Shown in pieces: positions 25,350 to 34,491 of a stretch of 64,000 nt of DNA (the first letter of the stretch is position 1; every line of letters begins with the position of its first letter). The notes below the pieces were generated by a model. It made no database searches. It was given only the letters and a program-made list of their open reading frames with translations, and was not told where the DNA came from. A program made the position numbers and the translations under genes. Location of the stretch: the NCBI RefSeq assembly GCF_030269325.1, contig NZ_BSTD01000002.1, positions 1,302,001 to 1,366,000 of the forward strand, given 5' to 3'. Source of the DNA: Amycolatopsis sp. NBRC 101858 (GTDB lineage Bacteria > Actinomycetota > Actinomycetes > Mycobacteriales > Pseudonocardiaceae).

Positions 25350-26240
25350 TCAGCGGGCCAGCAGCCCGAGGACCAGCGCGAGCGGCGGCCACGCCTCGCG
25401 GCCGCGACGAGTGCACGCGAAGGCGCGTTGCCGCACGTCCGGCCCCGCCAGCGGAACCAGCGCGACGCCGGGTCGCGTGGCGCGGCCGGCCGGAAGCAGG
25501 CCGACGGCGGGCGCCGGGCCGGTCGCGATGAGGTCCTCCACCAGTTCCAGGCTGTCCGCGCGGTGCGTGACGCGGGGGGTGAACCGGGCCGTCGACGCCA
25601 GCCGGCGGATCACGTCCTCGTCGGCGCTGTTGCGGGAGTTGACGATCCAGCCGTGGTCGCGGAACGCCTCGAAGACGGCCCCGGTGTTCCCGCCGCGCGC
25701 CCGGGCCGCGTCGGCCGCCGGGACGGCGAGGTCCCACCGCGCCGTCCACAGTGGACTCACCGTGACCGCCGGATCCGTGACGGCCGGGGCGAGGTCGTAG
25801 TCGTAGGTGAGGGCGAGGTCGACGTCGTCGGCCAGCAGCGCGGCGAAGGCCTCGTGCGGTTCGTACTCGCTGATCCGCAGCTCCACCTGCGGGTGGTGCT
25901 CGGCGAGCGCCGCGGCCGCCGGGAGCACGGACCGCCGCACGGCCGTGGCGAACCCGGCGACGCGCACGGTGCCGGCCGGTTCGGCGTGCGGGTCGAGGTC
26001 GGCGCGCGCCGCTTCCACCGCGGCGAGGATCGTCACGGCGTGCTCGGCCAGCCGCCGTCCCGCGGGAGTGAGCCGCACGCGCCGGCCGTCCGGCTCGAGC
26101 AGGGGCGCGCCGATCTCCTTCGCCAGCACCGCGATCTGCTGCGAAACCGTCGACGTCGTGGTGCCGAGCACGTCCGCCACCGCGCGCATCGAGCCGTGAC
26201 GGGACAGCTCGAGGAGGAACTGAAGCCGGCGAGTGTCCAT
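25350..26240 (-). CDS. LysR-family regulator (divergent from EamA exporter)
   Basis: 296 aa from ATG 26240 (MDTRRLQFLLELSRHGSM). HTH with the pattern VADVLGTTTSTVSQQIAVLAK, then a LysR substrate-binding domain with EYEPHEAFAALLADDVDLAL. The effector is unknown. It is divergent from an EamA-type transporter with a dyad between them (26258-26276), so it probably controls that gene. It contains one copy of the 13-bp palindrome GTCCACAGTGGAC. Confidence 0.9.
   Translation of the reverse strand: MDTRRLQFLLELSRHGSMRAVADVLGTTTSTVSQQIAVLAKEIGAPLLEPDGRRVRLTPAGRRLAEHAVTILAAVEAARADLDPHAEPAGTVRVAGFATAVRRSVLPAAAALAEHHPQVELRISEYEPHEAFAALLADDVDLALTYDYDLAPAVTDPAVTVSPLWTARWDLAVPAADAARARGGNTGAVFEAFRDHGWIVNSRNSADEDVIRRLASTARFTPRVTHRADSLELVEDLIATGPAPAVGLLPAGRATRPGVALVPLAGPDVRQRAFACTRRGREAWPPLALVLGLLAR
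25744..25756. repeat. 13-bp palindrome GTCCACAGTGGAC, copy 1
   Basis: Perfect palindrome around a central A. Identical copies are at 31760-31772 and 45683-45695, each inside a different unrelated gene. Confidence 0.8.
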
Positions 26241-26257
26241 GATTCCTGAACAGTACA

Positions 26258-26276
26258 TCCACGATCGGCACGTGGA
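26258..26276. promoter_or_regulatory. Dyad between LysR and EamA genes
   Basis: TCCACG (26258-26263) and CGTGGA (26271-26276), a perfect 6-bp inverted repeat with 7-bp spacer. It is 18 bp before the lysR start. Size and place fit a LysR-type site. Confidence 0.5.
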
Positions 26277-26308
26277 CACGAACGGTGCGGATCGGTTTTG
26301 CTGGGTTC

Positions 26309-27157
26309 GTGCGCTCCTCCACCCGTGACGGCGCGGCCTTCGCGGTCGCCGCCATGCTCTGCGTCCAGCTCGGTCTCGCCGTGTCCGTCGGCCTGTTCGA
26401 CCGGATCGGTCCCGAAGGTGCGGCGTGGCTGCGGCTGGCGTGGGCCGGCGTGCTGCTGCTGGCCGTCGTCCGGCCGCGGCCGTCGTCGTTCCGGCGGGCC
26501 ACCTTCGCGGCCTGTTGCGCGCTGGGCGTCGTCACGGCGGGGATGACCATGCTGTTCATGGAGGCCGTCGCCCGGCTCCCGCTCGGCACGGCGAGCGCGC
26601 TGGAGTTCCTCGGCCCGCTCACCGTGGCGGTCACGCGCGGCCGCGGCGGCAAGCGGCTGTGGCCGGTCCTCGCCGCGCTCGGCGTCGTGCTGCTGACCGA
26701 GCCGTGGCGGGGCGGCGCCGACCTGGCGGGCGTCGGCTACGCACTCGCGTCGGCGGTGTGCTGGGCGGCCTACATCCTGCTGACGCAACGGGTCGGTGAC
26801 GAGGTCTCGGGCGTGCGCGGGCTCGCCGTGTCGATGCCGGTGGCGGGGATCGTGGCGACCCTCGCCTACGGGCCCGGGGTGGTCGGGCACCTGACCCCGG
26901 AGCTCCTCCTCATCGGCCTCGGGCTGGCGATCCTGCTTCCGGTCGTCCCGTTCAGCCTGGAGATGCTCGCGCTGCGGCGGCTGACCACGTCCGCGTTCGG
27001 GACGCTGATGAGCCTGGAACCGGCCATCGCCCTGACGATCGGGCTCGTCGTGCTCCACCAGGTCCCGGACCCCTTTGCGGCGGCGGGCGTGCTGTTCGTC
27101 GTGGCCGCCGGGGTCGGCGCGGAGCGCACCGGCGCGCGGGAGCCGGTGGTTTTGTAG
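26309..27157 (+). CDS. EamA/DMT-family transporter (RhtA-like)
   Basis: About 282 aa with ten predicted spans in two EamA repeats, e.g. AAFAVAAMLCVQLGLAVSVG and the second half starting VGYALASAVCWAAYILL. The conserved end SLEPAIALTIGLVVL is typical of the RhtA/YdcZ amino-acid or metabolite exporter group. GTG 26309 and GTG 26285 are both possible starts; neither has a good ribosome site. Divergent from LysR, as is common for such exporters. Confidence 0.88.
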   Translation: MRSSTRDGAAFAVAAMLCVQLGLAVSVGLFDRIGPEGAAWLRLAWAGVLLLAVVRPRPSSFRRATFAACCALGVVTAGMTMLFMEAVARLPLGTASALEFLGPLTVAVTRGRGGKRLWPVLAALGVVLLTEPWRGGADLAGVGYALASAVCWAAYILLTQRVGDEVSGVRGLAVSMPVAGIVATLAYGPGVVGHLTPELLLIGLGLAILLPVVPFSLEMLALRRLTTSAFGTLMSLEPAIALTIGLVVLHQVPDPFAAAGVLFVVAAGVGAERTGAREPVVL

Positions 27158-27185
27158 CACAATCTCCCCCGGTATCGTTCGGCCG

Positions 27186-27857
27186 GTGAACGAGCAGACC
27201 GCGCCGGAGCGGGTCGCGAGAGCGCTGCGGGACGAGCTGCTGGACGGGGCCCACCCGGTCGGCACCCGCTTCCGCGAGGAAGACCTGGCCGAGCGCTTCG
27301 ACGTCGGCCGGCACACGATCCGCGCGGGGCTGCGGCTGCTCGTCGAGCGCGGGCTGGTGATCCACGAGCGGAACCGGGGCGCGGTCGTCGCCCCCTTGAG
27401 CAGGCGGCGCATCGACGAGGTCTTCGACTACCGCAAGGTCCTGGAGCTCGGCGCCCTGCGGATGGCCCTGGACGCGGGCGCCGACCTCGGCCCGGTACTG
27501 GCCGAAGTGGACCGGCTCGAGGAGCTGGCCCGGCAGCAGCCCGACCCACCGTGGCGCGAGCTGACGAAGGCACACAGCGCGATCCACCGGGCGATCGTCG
27601 CGGCCGCGGGCAACCAGCACCTGCTGGACGGCTACGAGCGCTGCGAGGACGAGGTCCGGCTGCTGCTGACGTTCGTCCGGCCCGACTTCGACGCCGCCCG
27701 CCTGGCCGCGGTCCACCGAGACCTGGTGAAGAAGCTCCAGCAGGGCGGCGAGGCCGCGGAAGACGCGCTGACGGAGGACATCGACCATACGGGTAGGGCG
27801 GCGCTGCTGACCGCGTTGCGACGCGCCGAGGAAAGCGCCCGCCTGCTCGGCCGCTGA
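27186..27857 (+). CDS. GntR-family regulator with FCD domain
   Basis: 223 aa from GTG 27186. Winged HTH with EEDLAERFDVGRHTIRAGLR and LVERGLVIHERNRGAVV, then the all-helical FCD effector domain with metal-type ligands (RKVLELGALRMAL, AHSAIHRAIVAAAGN, HRDLVKKLQQG). FadR/VanR-type regulators of this group respond to organic acids. It follows the EamA gene by 28 bp and may share its message. Target unknown. Confidence 0.88.
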   Translation: MNEQTAPERVARALRDELLDGAHPVGTRFREEDLAERFDVGRHTIRAGLRLLVERGLVIHERNRGAVVAPLSRRRIDEVFDYRKVLELGALRMALDAGADLGPVLAEVDRLEELARQQPDPPWRELTKAHSAIHRAIVAAAGNQHLLDGYERCEDEVRLLLTFVRPDFDAARLAAVHRDLVKKLQQGGEAAEDALTEDIDHTGRAALLTALRRAEESARLLGR

Positions 27858-28015
27858 CGAGCGCACCGGATCGGCCGACGGTGTGGGCCACGCCACGAGC
27901 GCCTGGGCACGATCGGCTGGTTGGAGGGGCATTCCCCGGGGTTCGCGGAATCCTTGCCGCCACCGCTTGTTAACTTCAATCGTGGGCGCTGGACACGGTG
28001 AGGAAAGGTCGGCAC

Positions 28016-28843
28016 GTGAGTAATCCGTTGGTCGCAGAAACCAAGGACTCGACGACGGCGTACTCCGGGATCTCCCTGCTGGAGTCGGCGAACGACCTCA
28101 AGTCCGCCATCGAGAGCGGCGACTGGGCGTCGGTCGCCATGGGCGCCGTCGGGACCGCGCTCGACGCACTCTCGATGGCCATGGACCCGTTCGGGGCGAT
28201 CCTCGCGGCCGGTGTCGGCTGGCTGATCGAGCACGTCGGCCCGCTCAAGGAAGCCCTCAACGGCCTCACCGGCAACGCCGACGAGATCGCCGCCCAGTCC
28301 GAGACCTGGAAGAACGTCGCCACCGAACTCGGCAGCATCGGCCAGGACCTGACCGGCATGGTCAAAACCGACATCTCGTCGTGGACCGGGAACGCCGGTG
28401 ACGCCTACCGCCAACGCGCACAAGACACCGTCACCCTGCTGGAAACCGCCCAGAAGGGCTGCGAAGGCGCATCCAGCGGCGTGAAGACCGCCGGTGAAGT
28501 CGTCGCGGCAGTCCGGGCCCTGGTCCGCGACATCATCGCCGAACTCGTCGGTCACTTGATCAGCTGGGCACTGCAAGTGATCTTCACCCTCGGCATCGGC
28601 ATGACCTGGGTCGTTCCGCAGGTCATCAACGCGGTCGCGAAGACCGCCTCGAAGATCGCCGACCTGGTGAAGCGGCTTGTCAAAGCGCTCCAGGCGCTGG
28701 TCCCGCTGCTCAAGCGCGCCGGCGACCTGTTCGGCGACGCGGCGAAGGCACTGAAGAACATCAAGCCGGGCAAGGCCGCCCCCGCCCCGAAGCACGCCGA
28801 CATCAACGGCAGCCCCAAGGGGCTCGACGGGCCCAAGGGCAAG
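28016..28843 (+). repeat. Long repeat, copy 1: conserved N-terminal module of RHS toxin 1
   Basis: The first ~275 codons match the start of the second RHS gene (58422-59249, opposite strand) almost residue for residue. At DNA level the copies differ mostly at third positions, estimated by eye as ~85-90% identical. The two copies form a long inverted repeat about 30 kb apart. Confidence 0.9.
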
Positions 28844-31800
28844 GGCGGCCCGGACGCACCGCCGCCGAAGACCGACCCGCCGCCGACGCCGAAGGGCGGT
28901 GACGGCACCACTCCCTCCGGCGCGAAGGGCGACGGCACCACCCCGTCCGGCGACCACACCCCGCCCAAGACCGATCCGCCGCCCGCGTCGAAGGGCCCCG
29001 ACGACACGCCGAAGAGCCCCGACCCGACGCCCCCTCCGGCGTCGAAGGGCCCGGACCCCACGCCCTCCGGCACGCCGAAGGGCGACCCCAAGGGCGACGG
29101 GTCGCGGATCAAGGACACCAACACCAAGCCGGACGAACACACCACGCAGACGAAGGACAAGACCGACTGCGGTGACCCGATCGACGTCGCGACCGGTGCC
29201 GTGATGCTCGTGCAGGAGGACGTCTCGCTGCCCGGCGCGCTGCCCCTGGTCGTCGAGCGCACGCACCTGTCCACCTACCGGGCGGGCCGGGCGTTCGGCC
29301 CCACGTGGGCCTCGACGCTGGACGAACGCCTCGAGATCGAGCCGGACGGGCTGCACCTCGCGCTGGCCGACGGCACGCTGCTGCGCTACCCGGTCCCGGC
29401 CGGCGTGGCGGCGGTCGTCCCGGAAAGCGGCCCGTACCTGGCGCTGCGCCGGGTGCGGCACGGGTTCATCGTCGGCGACCCGCAGTCCGACCGCGTGCGC
29501 TACTTCGCCGGCCGTCCCGGCGACACCACGCTGCCGCTGCGCGCGGTCGTGGACGGCGCGAAGAACCGGATCGTGCTGCGCTACCGCGACGGCGTGCCGG
29601 TGGCGATCGAGCACTCCGGCGGCTACCGCGTCGAGATCGACAGCGCCGGCGGCCTGGTCACGGCGTTGCGCACCGCGGGCTCCCCCGTCCCGCTGGCGGA
29701 GTACCGCTACGACTCCGCGCGCCGGCTGGTCGAGGTCGTCGACGCGGTCGGCACCCCGCAGAAGTTCACCTACGACGCCGACGGCAGGCTCGCACGCTGG
29801 GAAGACGTCAACGGCCGCTGGTACCGCTACGGCTACGACGCCCAGGGGCGCTGCGTGCGCGCCCAGGGCACCGACGGCTACCTCGACACGACGCTGGCCT
29901 TCGCGCCCGGCGAGACGACCGTGACCGACTCGCTCGGGGCCGTCACCCGCTACCGGCTCGACGAGCGGCTGCGCGTGATCGGGCAGACCGACCCGCTGGG
30001 CAACACCACCAGTGCCGAACGGGACCGCTTCGGGCGCGTGCTCGCCGAGACCGACGAGCTCGGCAACGTCACGCGCTGGGACTACGACGAGATCGGCAAC
30101 CTCGCCGCGGTGACCCGCCCCGACGGCACCCGCCTGGTGCTCGGCTACGACGAACGGCGCCGCCCGGCCGCGGTGACCGGCCCGGACGGCGCCGTCTGGC
30201 GCTACGAGTACGACCGGGGCGGCAGCCTCGCCCGCACCGTCGACCCGACCGGCGCCGCGACGTCCTACACCTACGACCCCTTCACCGGCACCGTCGACTC
30301 GGTGACCGACGCCCTCGGCGGGGTCACCCGGATCCAGGCCAACGCCGCCGGGCTCCCCCTGCTCGTCACCGAGCCGGACGGCGCCGTGTGGCGCTACGGC
30401 TACGACGCCCTCGGCAACACCACCAGCGTCACCGACCCGCTGGGCAACACCACCACGATGGTCAGCGACGCCGCCGGCAAGCTCGTGCAGGCACGCGACG
30501 CCGACGGCACCGTGGAACGGTTCGCCTCGGCCGCGCAGGGCAGCTTCGAGGAGCGGACGGACCAGCGCGGGGGCGTCACCCGCATCGAGTACGCCCAGTT
30601 CGACCTGCCGGTCAGCGAACGCGGCCCCGACGGCGGCACGCTGGAGTACGGCTACGACACCGAACTGCGGCTCACCTCGGTCACCAACGAACGCGGCCTG
30701 GTGTGGCGCTACGAGTACGACGCCGCGGGCCGGAAGGTGGCCGAAACCGACTACAACGGACGCGTCCTGCGCTACGGCTACGACGCCGCGGGCCGGCTCG
30801 TGCTCCGCACCAACGGCGCCGGGCAGACCATCACCTTCGAGCGCGACAGCGTCGGCCGGGTCGTGCGGCGCACCAGCGCCGACGAGGTCGCCGTGTTCAC
30901 CTACGACGCGGCCGACCGGATGGTGTCGGCGGCCAACGGGCACAGCGAGGTCCGCTACACCTACGACGGGCTCGGCCGCGTCGTGGCGGAGTCGATCAAC
31001 GGCCGGGTCGTGCACTTCCGCTACGACGCCCTCGGCCGCCGCGTGGCGCGCCGGACCCCCTCGGGTGCGGAGTCGGTGGTCGGCTACGACGCCGGTGCCC
31101 GCCCCTCCGAGCTGACCACCGCCGGGCGCACCCTGCGGTTCGGTTACGACGCCGCGGGCCGGGAGACGGTCCGCACGCTGCTGGGCGGCGCCGGTCCGGT
31201 GGCGGAGCTGCGCCAGGACTGGACGCCCACCGGGCAGCTGGCGGCGCAGACGGTGCTGCGCGGCCCGGAAACGGTGCAGCGGCGCGAATACGGCTACCTG
31301 CCCGACGGCTACCTCGCCGGTGTCGACGACCTGATCTCCGGGCCGCGCACCCTCGACGTCGACGCCGCCGGCCGGGTCCGCGCGGTGCGCGGCCCGCGCT
31401 GGCAGGAGGACTACGACTACGACGTGACCGGTGCCGTCACCGGAGCCGGCTGGTCCGGCGCGCCCCAGGTCGGCGGCCCGCGCGCCTACTCCGGCACCCT
31501 GCTCACCGCCGCCGGCCCGACGGGCTACAGCCACGACGGCGAAGGCCGCGTCATCGCCCGGGAGCGGGGCGGGCAGCGGTGGACCTACGAGTGGAGCGCG
31601 GAGAACCGGCTGCTGGGCGTGCGCACGCCGGACGGTTCGGCGTGGCGCTACCGCTACGACGCGTTCGGCCGCCGGATCGCCAAGCAGCGCCTGGACGCCA
31701 CCGGCGGCGTCGCCGAGCAGGTCGAGTTCGCCTGGGACGGGCAGCTGCCGGCCGAACAGGTCCACAGTGGACCGGGCCGGCCGCCGGTCGCCACGGTGTG

Positions 31801-33262
31801 GGAGTACGCGCCCGGCGAGCGGCTCCCGCTCACCCAGACCGAACGCGTCCTCGCCCCGGGCGGCGGCGAGCGGTTCCACGCGATCGTCTCCGACCTCGTC
31901 GGCACGCCCGCGGAGCTGGTCGACGACACCGGCGCGCTGGCCGGGCACCTGCACACGGCGTTGTGGGGCCCGGCCGTCTCGGCAGGCGGCACGGCGAGCA
32001 CCCCGCTGCGGTTCCCCGGCCAGTACCACGATCCCGAGACGGGCCTGCACTACAACCGGTACCGCTACTACGACCCCGAGACCGGCCGGTACCTGTCCCA
32101 CGACCCGCTGGGCCTGACGCCGGCGCCGGACTCCCTCGCCTACGTGGGCAACCCGACCGCCATGGTCGACCCGCTCGGCCTGGCCCCGACGCGGACCACG
32201 CCGTGCCAGAAGGCGGCCAACCGCTACAACCCCTACGCCCGGGGGAACGACAAGCCTTCGGCGAGCGACCGCACGTACCCGGAAAGCACCTACGGCGACC
32301 GGAACGCCGAGCGCAAGCGCCTCGACGACAAGCACGACTTCACGATCGACGGCAACAAGACGCACCAGTCCGAGCACGCCGGCGGGTACGACATCCTGGC
32401 CGACAACGGCGGCGCGAAGGGGGCCCGCAAGGACAACAAGCCCTTGGAGAACAACGCCTACGCCTACTACGAGGACTTCGCCAACCACCGGTACCACCCG
32501 GGCACGGGCAAGGGCGGCGACAACCACGAGTCGGGGTTCACCAAGGGCGACGTCCGGGACTCGCCCAACACGGCGAAGGACGACAAGCTCGGGTACGACG
32601 ACCGCCTCGGGTCGTACCGGAACGCGCAGCGCAACGCCATCGAGTCCAACGACCCGAGCACCGCGGTCCAGCTCAACCAGCTCGGTTACGGGCACCAGCA
32701 GGGCTTCCAGAACTCGCAGACCATCAAGGCGGGCTACGACCAGCCACACAGCTTCTCCGACAACGTCTACCACGGGAACGATCCCAACCACGTCCACCAC
32801 AAGGACCACCCGCTCTACAACAAGGACACCGCCGACGCGGCGAAGGCCGAGCAGGACCGGCGGGACGCCATCAAGAACGACCCGAACCACCCGGACCGCG
32901 CGGCCTACGACGCCGAGCAGAAGCGGATGGCCATCGCCGACGACTCGTACCACAAGATGGTCGACGACATGCACTCCAGCGGCGAGGGCATGCGGTACAA
33001 CCCGAAGACCGGTGAGGCGACCCCGGCGGGCGGGCACACGGTGGACGGCACCGGGCACGTGACCACGAAGCCGATCGACAAGTGGGACGCGGCCGAGATG
33101 CACGGCGCCCGCGACGCGGCGCGCACCGGCGAATGGCCGGGCTACGGCGGTTTCTACAAGAACCCGACGGCCGCGGACTGGGCGGCGCTCGAGCGCGGCG
33201 ACCTCGACCCGCCGTCGCTCAAGAACATCAAGGACGAGGACATGATGGACCTCACGCCGTGA
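28016..33262 (+). CDS. WXG-RHS polymorphic toxin 1
   Basis: 1748 aa from GTG 28016 (VSNPLVAETKDS), preceded by GAGGAAAGG. Residues ~1-250 form a helical WXG100/ESX-type module (SSWTGNAGDAYRQRA) with hydrophobic helices, the likely type VII secretion signal. A Pro/Lys/Asp-rich linker (~265-375) follows. Then a DUF6531-like domain (CGDPIDVATGAVML), a long run of YD repeats (YDAxGR), and the RHS core ending YVGNPTAMVDPLGL near residue 1390. The last ~355 residues are the variable tip, with QSEHAGGYDIL, YHPGTGKGG, QLNQLGYGHQQGFQ and DDSYHKMVDDM. I recall a similar motif set in an uncharacterised toxin-associated domain, but the activity is unknown. No immunity gene is evident downstream. Confidence 0.92.
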   Translation: MSNPLVAETKDSTTAYSGISLLESANDLKSAIESGDWASVAMGAVGTALDALSMAMDPFGAILAAGVGWLIEHVGPLKEALNGLTGNADEIAAQSETWKNVATELGSIGQDLTGMVKTDISSWTGNAGDAYRQRAQDTVTLLETAQKGCEGASSGVKTAGEVVAAVRALVRDIIAELVGHLISWALQVIFTLGIGMTWVVPQVINAVAKTASKIADLVKRLVKALQALVPLLKRAGDLFGDAAKALKNIKPGKAAPAPKHADINGSPKGLDGPKGKGGPDAPPPKTDPPPTPKGGDGTTPSGAKGDGTTPSGDHTPPKTDPPPASKGPDDTPKSPDPTPPPASKGPDPTPSGTPKGDPKGDGSRIKDTNTKPDEHTTQTKDKTDCGDPIDVATGAVMLVQEDVSLPGALPLVVERTHLSTYRAGRAFGPTWASTLDERLEIEPDGLHLALADGTLLRYPVPAGVAAVVPESGPYLALRRVRHGFIVGDPQSDRVRYFAGRPGDTTLPLRAVVDGAKNRIVLRYRDGVPVAIEHSGGYRVEIDSAGGLVTALRTAGSPVPLAEYRYDSARRLVEVVDAVGTPQKFTYDADGRLARWEDVNGRWYRYGYDAQGRCVRAQGTDGYLDTTLAFAPGETTVTDSLGAVTRYRLDERLRVIGQTDPLGNTTSAERDRFGRVLAETDELGNVTRWDYDEIGNLAAVTRPDGTRLVLGYDERRRPAAVTGPDGAVWRYEYDRGGSLARTVDPTGAATSYTYDPFTGTVDSVTDALGGVTRIQANAAGLPLLVTEPDGAVWRYGYDALGNTTSVTDPLGNTTTMVSDAAGKLVQARDADGTVERFASAAQGSFEERTDQRGGVTRIEYAQFDLPVSERGPDGGTLEYGYDTELRLTSVTNERGLVWRYEYDAAGRKVAETDYNGRVLRYGYDAAGRLVLRTNGAGQTITFERDSVGRVVRRTSADEVAVFTYDAADRMVSAANGHSEVRYTYDGLGRVVAESINGRVVHFRYDALGRRVARRTPSGAESVVGYDAGARPSELTTAGRTLRFGYDAAGRETVRTLLGGAGPVAELRQDWTPTGQLAAQTVLRGPETVQRREYGYLPDGYLAGVDDLISGPRTLDVDAAGRVRAVRGPRWQEDYDYDVTGAVTGAGWSGAPQVGGPRAYSGTLLTAAGPTGYSHDGEGRVIARERGGQRWTYEWSAENRLLGVRTPDGSAWRYRYDAFGRRIAKQRLDATGGVAEQVEFAWDGQLPAEQVHSGPGRPPVATVWEYAPGERLPLTQTERVLAPGGGERFHAIVSDLVGTPAELVDDTGALAGHLHTALWGPAVSAGGTASTPLRFPGQYHDPETGLHYNRYRYYDPETGRYLSHDPLGLTPAPDSLAYVGNPTAMVDPLGLAPTRTTPCQKAANRYNPYARGNDKPSASDRTYPESTYGDRNAERKRLDDKHDFTIDGNKTHQSEHAGGYDILADNGGAKGARKDNKPLENNAYAYYEDFANHRYHPGTGKGGDNHESGFTKGDVRDSPNTAKDDKLGYDDRLGSYRNAQRNAIESNDPSTAVQLNQLGYGHQQGFQNSQTIKAGYDQPHSFSDNVYHGNDPNHVHHKDHPLYNKDTADAAKAEQDRRDAIKNDPNHPDRAAYDAEQKRMAIADDSYHKMVDDMHSSGEGMRYNPKTGEATPAGGHTVDGTGHVTTKPIDKWDAAEMHGARDAARTGEWPGYGGFYKNPTAADWAALERGDLDPPSLKNIKDEDMMDLTP
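31760..31772. repeat. 13-bp palindrome GTCCACAGTGGAC, copy 2
   Basis: Inside the RHS toxin 1 gene; identical to 25744-25756 and 45683-45695. Confidence 0.8.
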
Positions 33263-33275
33263 CCGCGGCGGCCCG

Positions 33276-33839
33276 GTGACCGCGGTCCTGCCGGACGTGC
33301 TCGCCGAGGGGCTGCGCGTGGTGTTCGTCGGCATCAACCCCGGCCTCTCCTCGGCGGCGGCCGGGCACAGCTTCCACACGCCGGGCAACCGGTTCTGGCC
33401 CGCCCTGCACCGCGCCGGCTTCACCCCGAGGCAGCTGCGCGCGGAGGAGGAACGGCTCCTGCTGGGCTGGGGGCTGGGCATCACGAGCCTCGTCCGCCGC
33501 CCGACGGCCCGCGCCGCCCAGCTGACCCGCGCCGAGCTCGTCGCGGGCGGCGAGGACCTGGCCGGACGCGTCCGGGCGATCGGGCCGGAGTGGCTGGCGA
33601 TGCTGGGCGTGACGGGCTACCGGACGGCGTTCGGAGCACCCCGGGCCCGCCTCGGCCCGCAGCCGGAGACGATCGGCGGCGCCCGCGTGTGGATCGTCCC
33701 CAACCCCAGCGGCCTCAACGCCCACTTCCCGCCCGCGGCGCTCGCGGTGGAGTTCGCCCGGATGCGCGCGGCGGCCGGAGTCCCCGACCGCTCGGGCCTC
33801 CTCGGCGACGGCCCGTTCCCGGAGACAGCACCCCGCTGA
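33276..33839 (+). CDS. mug: G/U mismatch-specific DNA glycosylase (Mug/TDG family)
   Basis: 187 aa from GTG 33276. Family 2 uracil-glycosylase motifs: VVFVGINPGLSS (motif 1, catalytic Asn) and VPNPSGLNAHF (motif 2). A helical part with HTPGNRFWPALHRAGFTP follows motif 1. It removes uracil or ethenocytosine from mismatched DNA. It lies 13 bp after the RHS gene, in the place where an immunity gene would be expected, but the motifs are clearly those of a housekeeping repair enzyme. Confidence 0.92.
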   Translation: MTAVLPDVLAEGLRVVFVGINPGLSSAAAGHSFHTPGNRFWPALHRAGFTPRQLRAEEERLLLGWGLGITSLVRRPTARAAQLTRAELVAGGEDLAGRVRAIGPEWLAMLGVTGYRTAFGAPRARLGPQPETIGGARVWIVPNPSGLNAHFPPAALAVEFARMRAAAGVPDRSGLLGDGPFPETAPR

Positions 33840-34188
33840 CCTCGGCAGTCTCTTGTGGACGGATCCGGGCACCCGCGAAGCCCGGCGGGCGTGGAGGCCG
33901 CGGGGTCACCAGGCGGACGATGCGCGCCGGTTCGGGGTGGCAGGCCGCCGCTCCCCCACCGGCGGCGGGACCGGAGCGGCCGAGCCCGGCGCACCCGTCA
34001 CCCGGCACCGCGGCCGAACGGAACTACAGCCGGCCGGGACGGTTCACCGGAATGCCAGGTTTTGCGCGTCACCCCAGCGGGCATTGCCGAAGTACGGGCC
34101 TGACCGGAACTCCCCCCTCGCGGTCGGGTCCGGGTTCCGGGTCCCACCGCGCTTTCCCCTCTGCGCGATGGTGCCGGAACTTCACGCC
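33840..34188. other. Intergenic region after the glycosylase gene
   Basis: About 350 bp with no supported gene on either strand. Codon-position bias is lost and no ribosome site precedes the open frames. A hairpin follows at 34189-34227. Confidence 0.5.
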
Positions 34189-34227
34189 GGCCGTGGGTGC
34201 GCCGGGCCAGACCCCGCGCCCACGGCC
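34189..34227 (-). terminator. Hairpin after the 54-aa membrane protein gene
   Basis: GGCCGTGGG (34189-34197) pairs with CCCACGGCC (34219-34227). Inside, GCG pairs with CGC across one G-U, giving a 13-bp stem in RNA. It starts 3 bp after the stop of the minus-strand small gene. Confidence 0.55.
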
Positions 34228-34230
34228 CGG

Positions 34231-34395
34231 CTACGACACCGGGTGCCCGGCCGGAACTCCTTGGACGACAGCGGAAATCCCGGGACCGGCCGGTTCGCCG
34301 AGCTTCTCGCCCTTGCGGTAGCCGCCGAAGATCAGGCCGAGCACCAGGATGGCGAGGATGGCCAGCAGGACCCACAGCCACACGGACTTGCGCAC
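34231..34395 (-). CDS. 54-aa single-span membrane protein
   Basis: GTG 34395 follows GGGG by 9 nt. The protein starts VRKSVWLWVLLAILAILVLG, a positively charged tip and one strong membrane span of ~20 residues. A short tail with GGYRKGEKLGEP follows. Small proteins of this type are common in actinomycetes and have no known function. A hairpin directly follows the stop. It is divergent from the DUF4230 gene with 96 bp between. Confidence 0.65.
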   Translation of the reverse strand: MRKSVWLWVLLAILAILVLGLIFGGYRKGEKLGEPAGPGISAVVQGVPAGHPVS

Positions 34396-34491
34396 GAAAG
34401 CATCCCCACTTCGTCGGATCCGACCACGTAGGCAGATCACGGTACCGCCGCCCCCGCTTGACCGCGCAGCGGAGTGGGTAACCTTCCCGCC

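Noticed and set aside
27632..33484. A 1950-codon open frame on the minus strand
   Set aside because: It is antisense to RHS toxin 1; GC-rich YD repeats leave the complementary frame free of stops. Composition is Arg/Gly/Val-rich without any domain.
33840..34320. Possible small genes or immunity gene after the RHS/mug pair
   Set aside because: No frame on the plus strand has a ribosome site with proper codon bias; only the 54-aa minus-strand membrane gene is supported.
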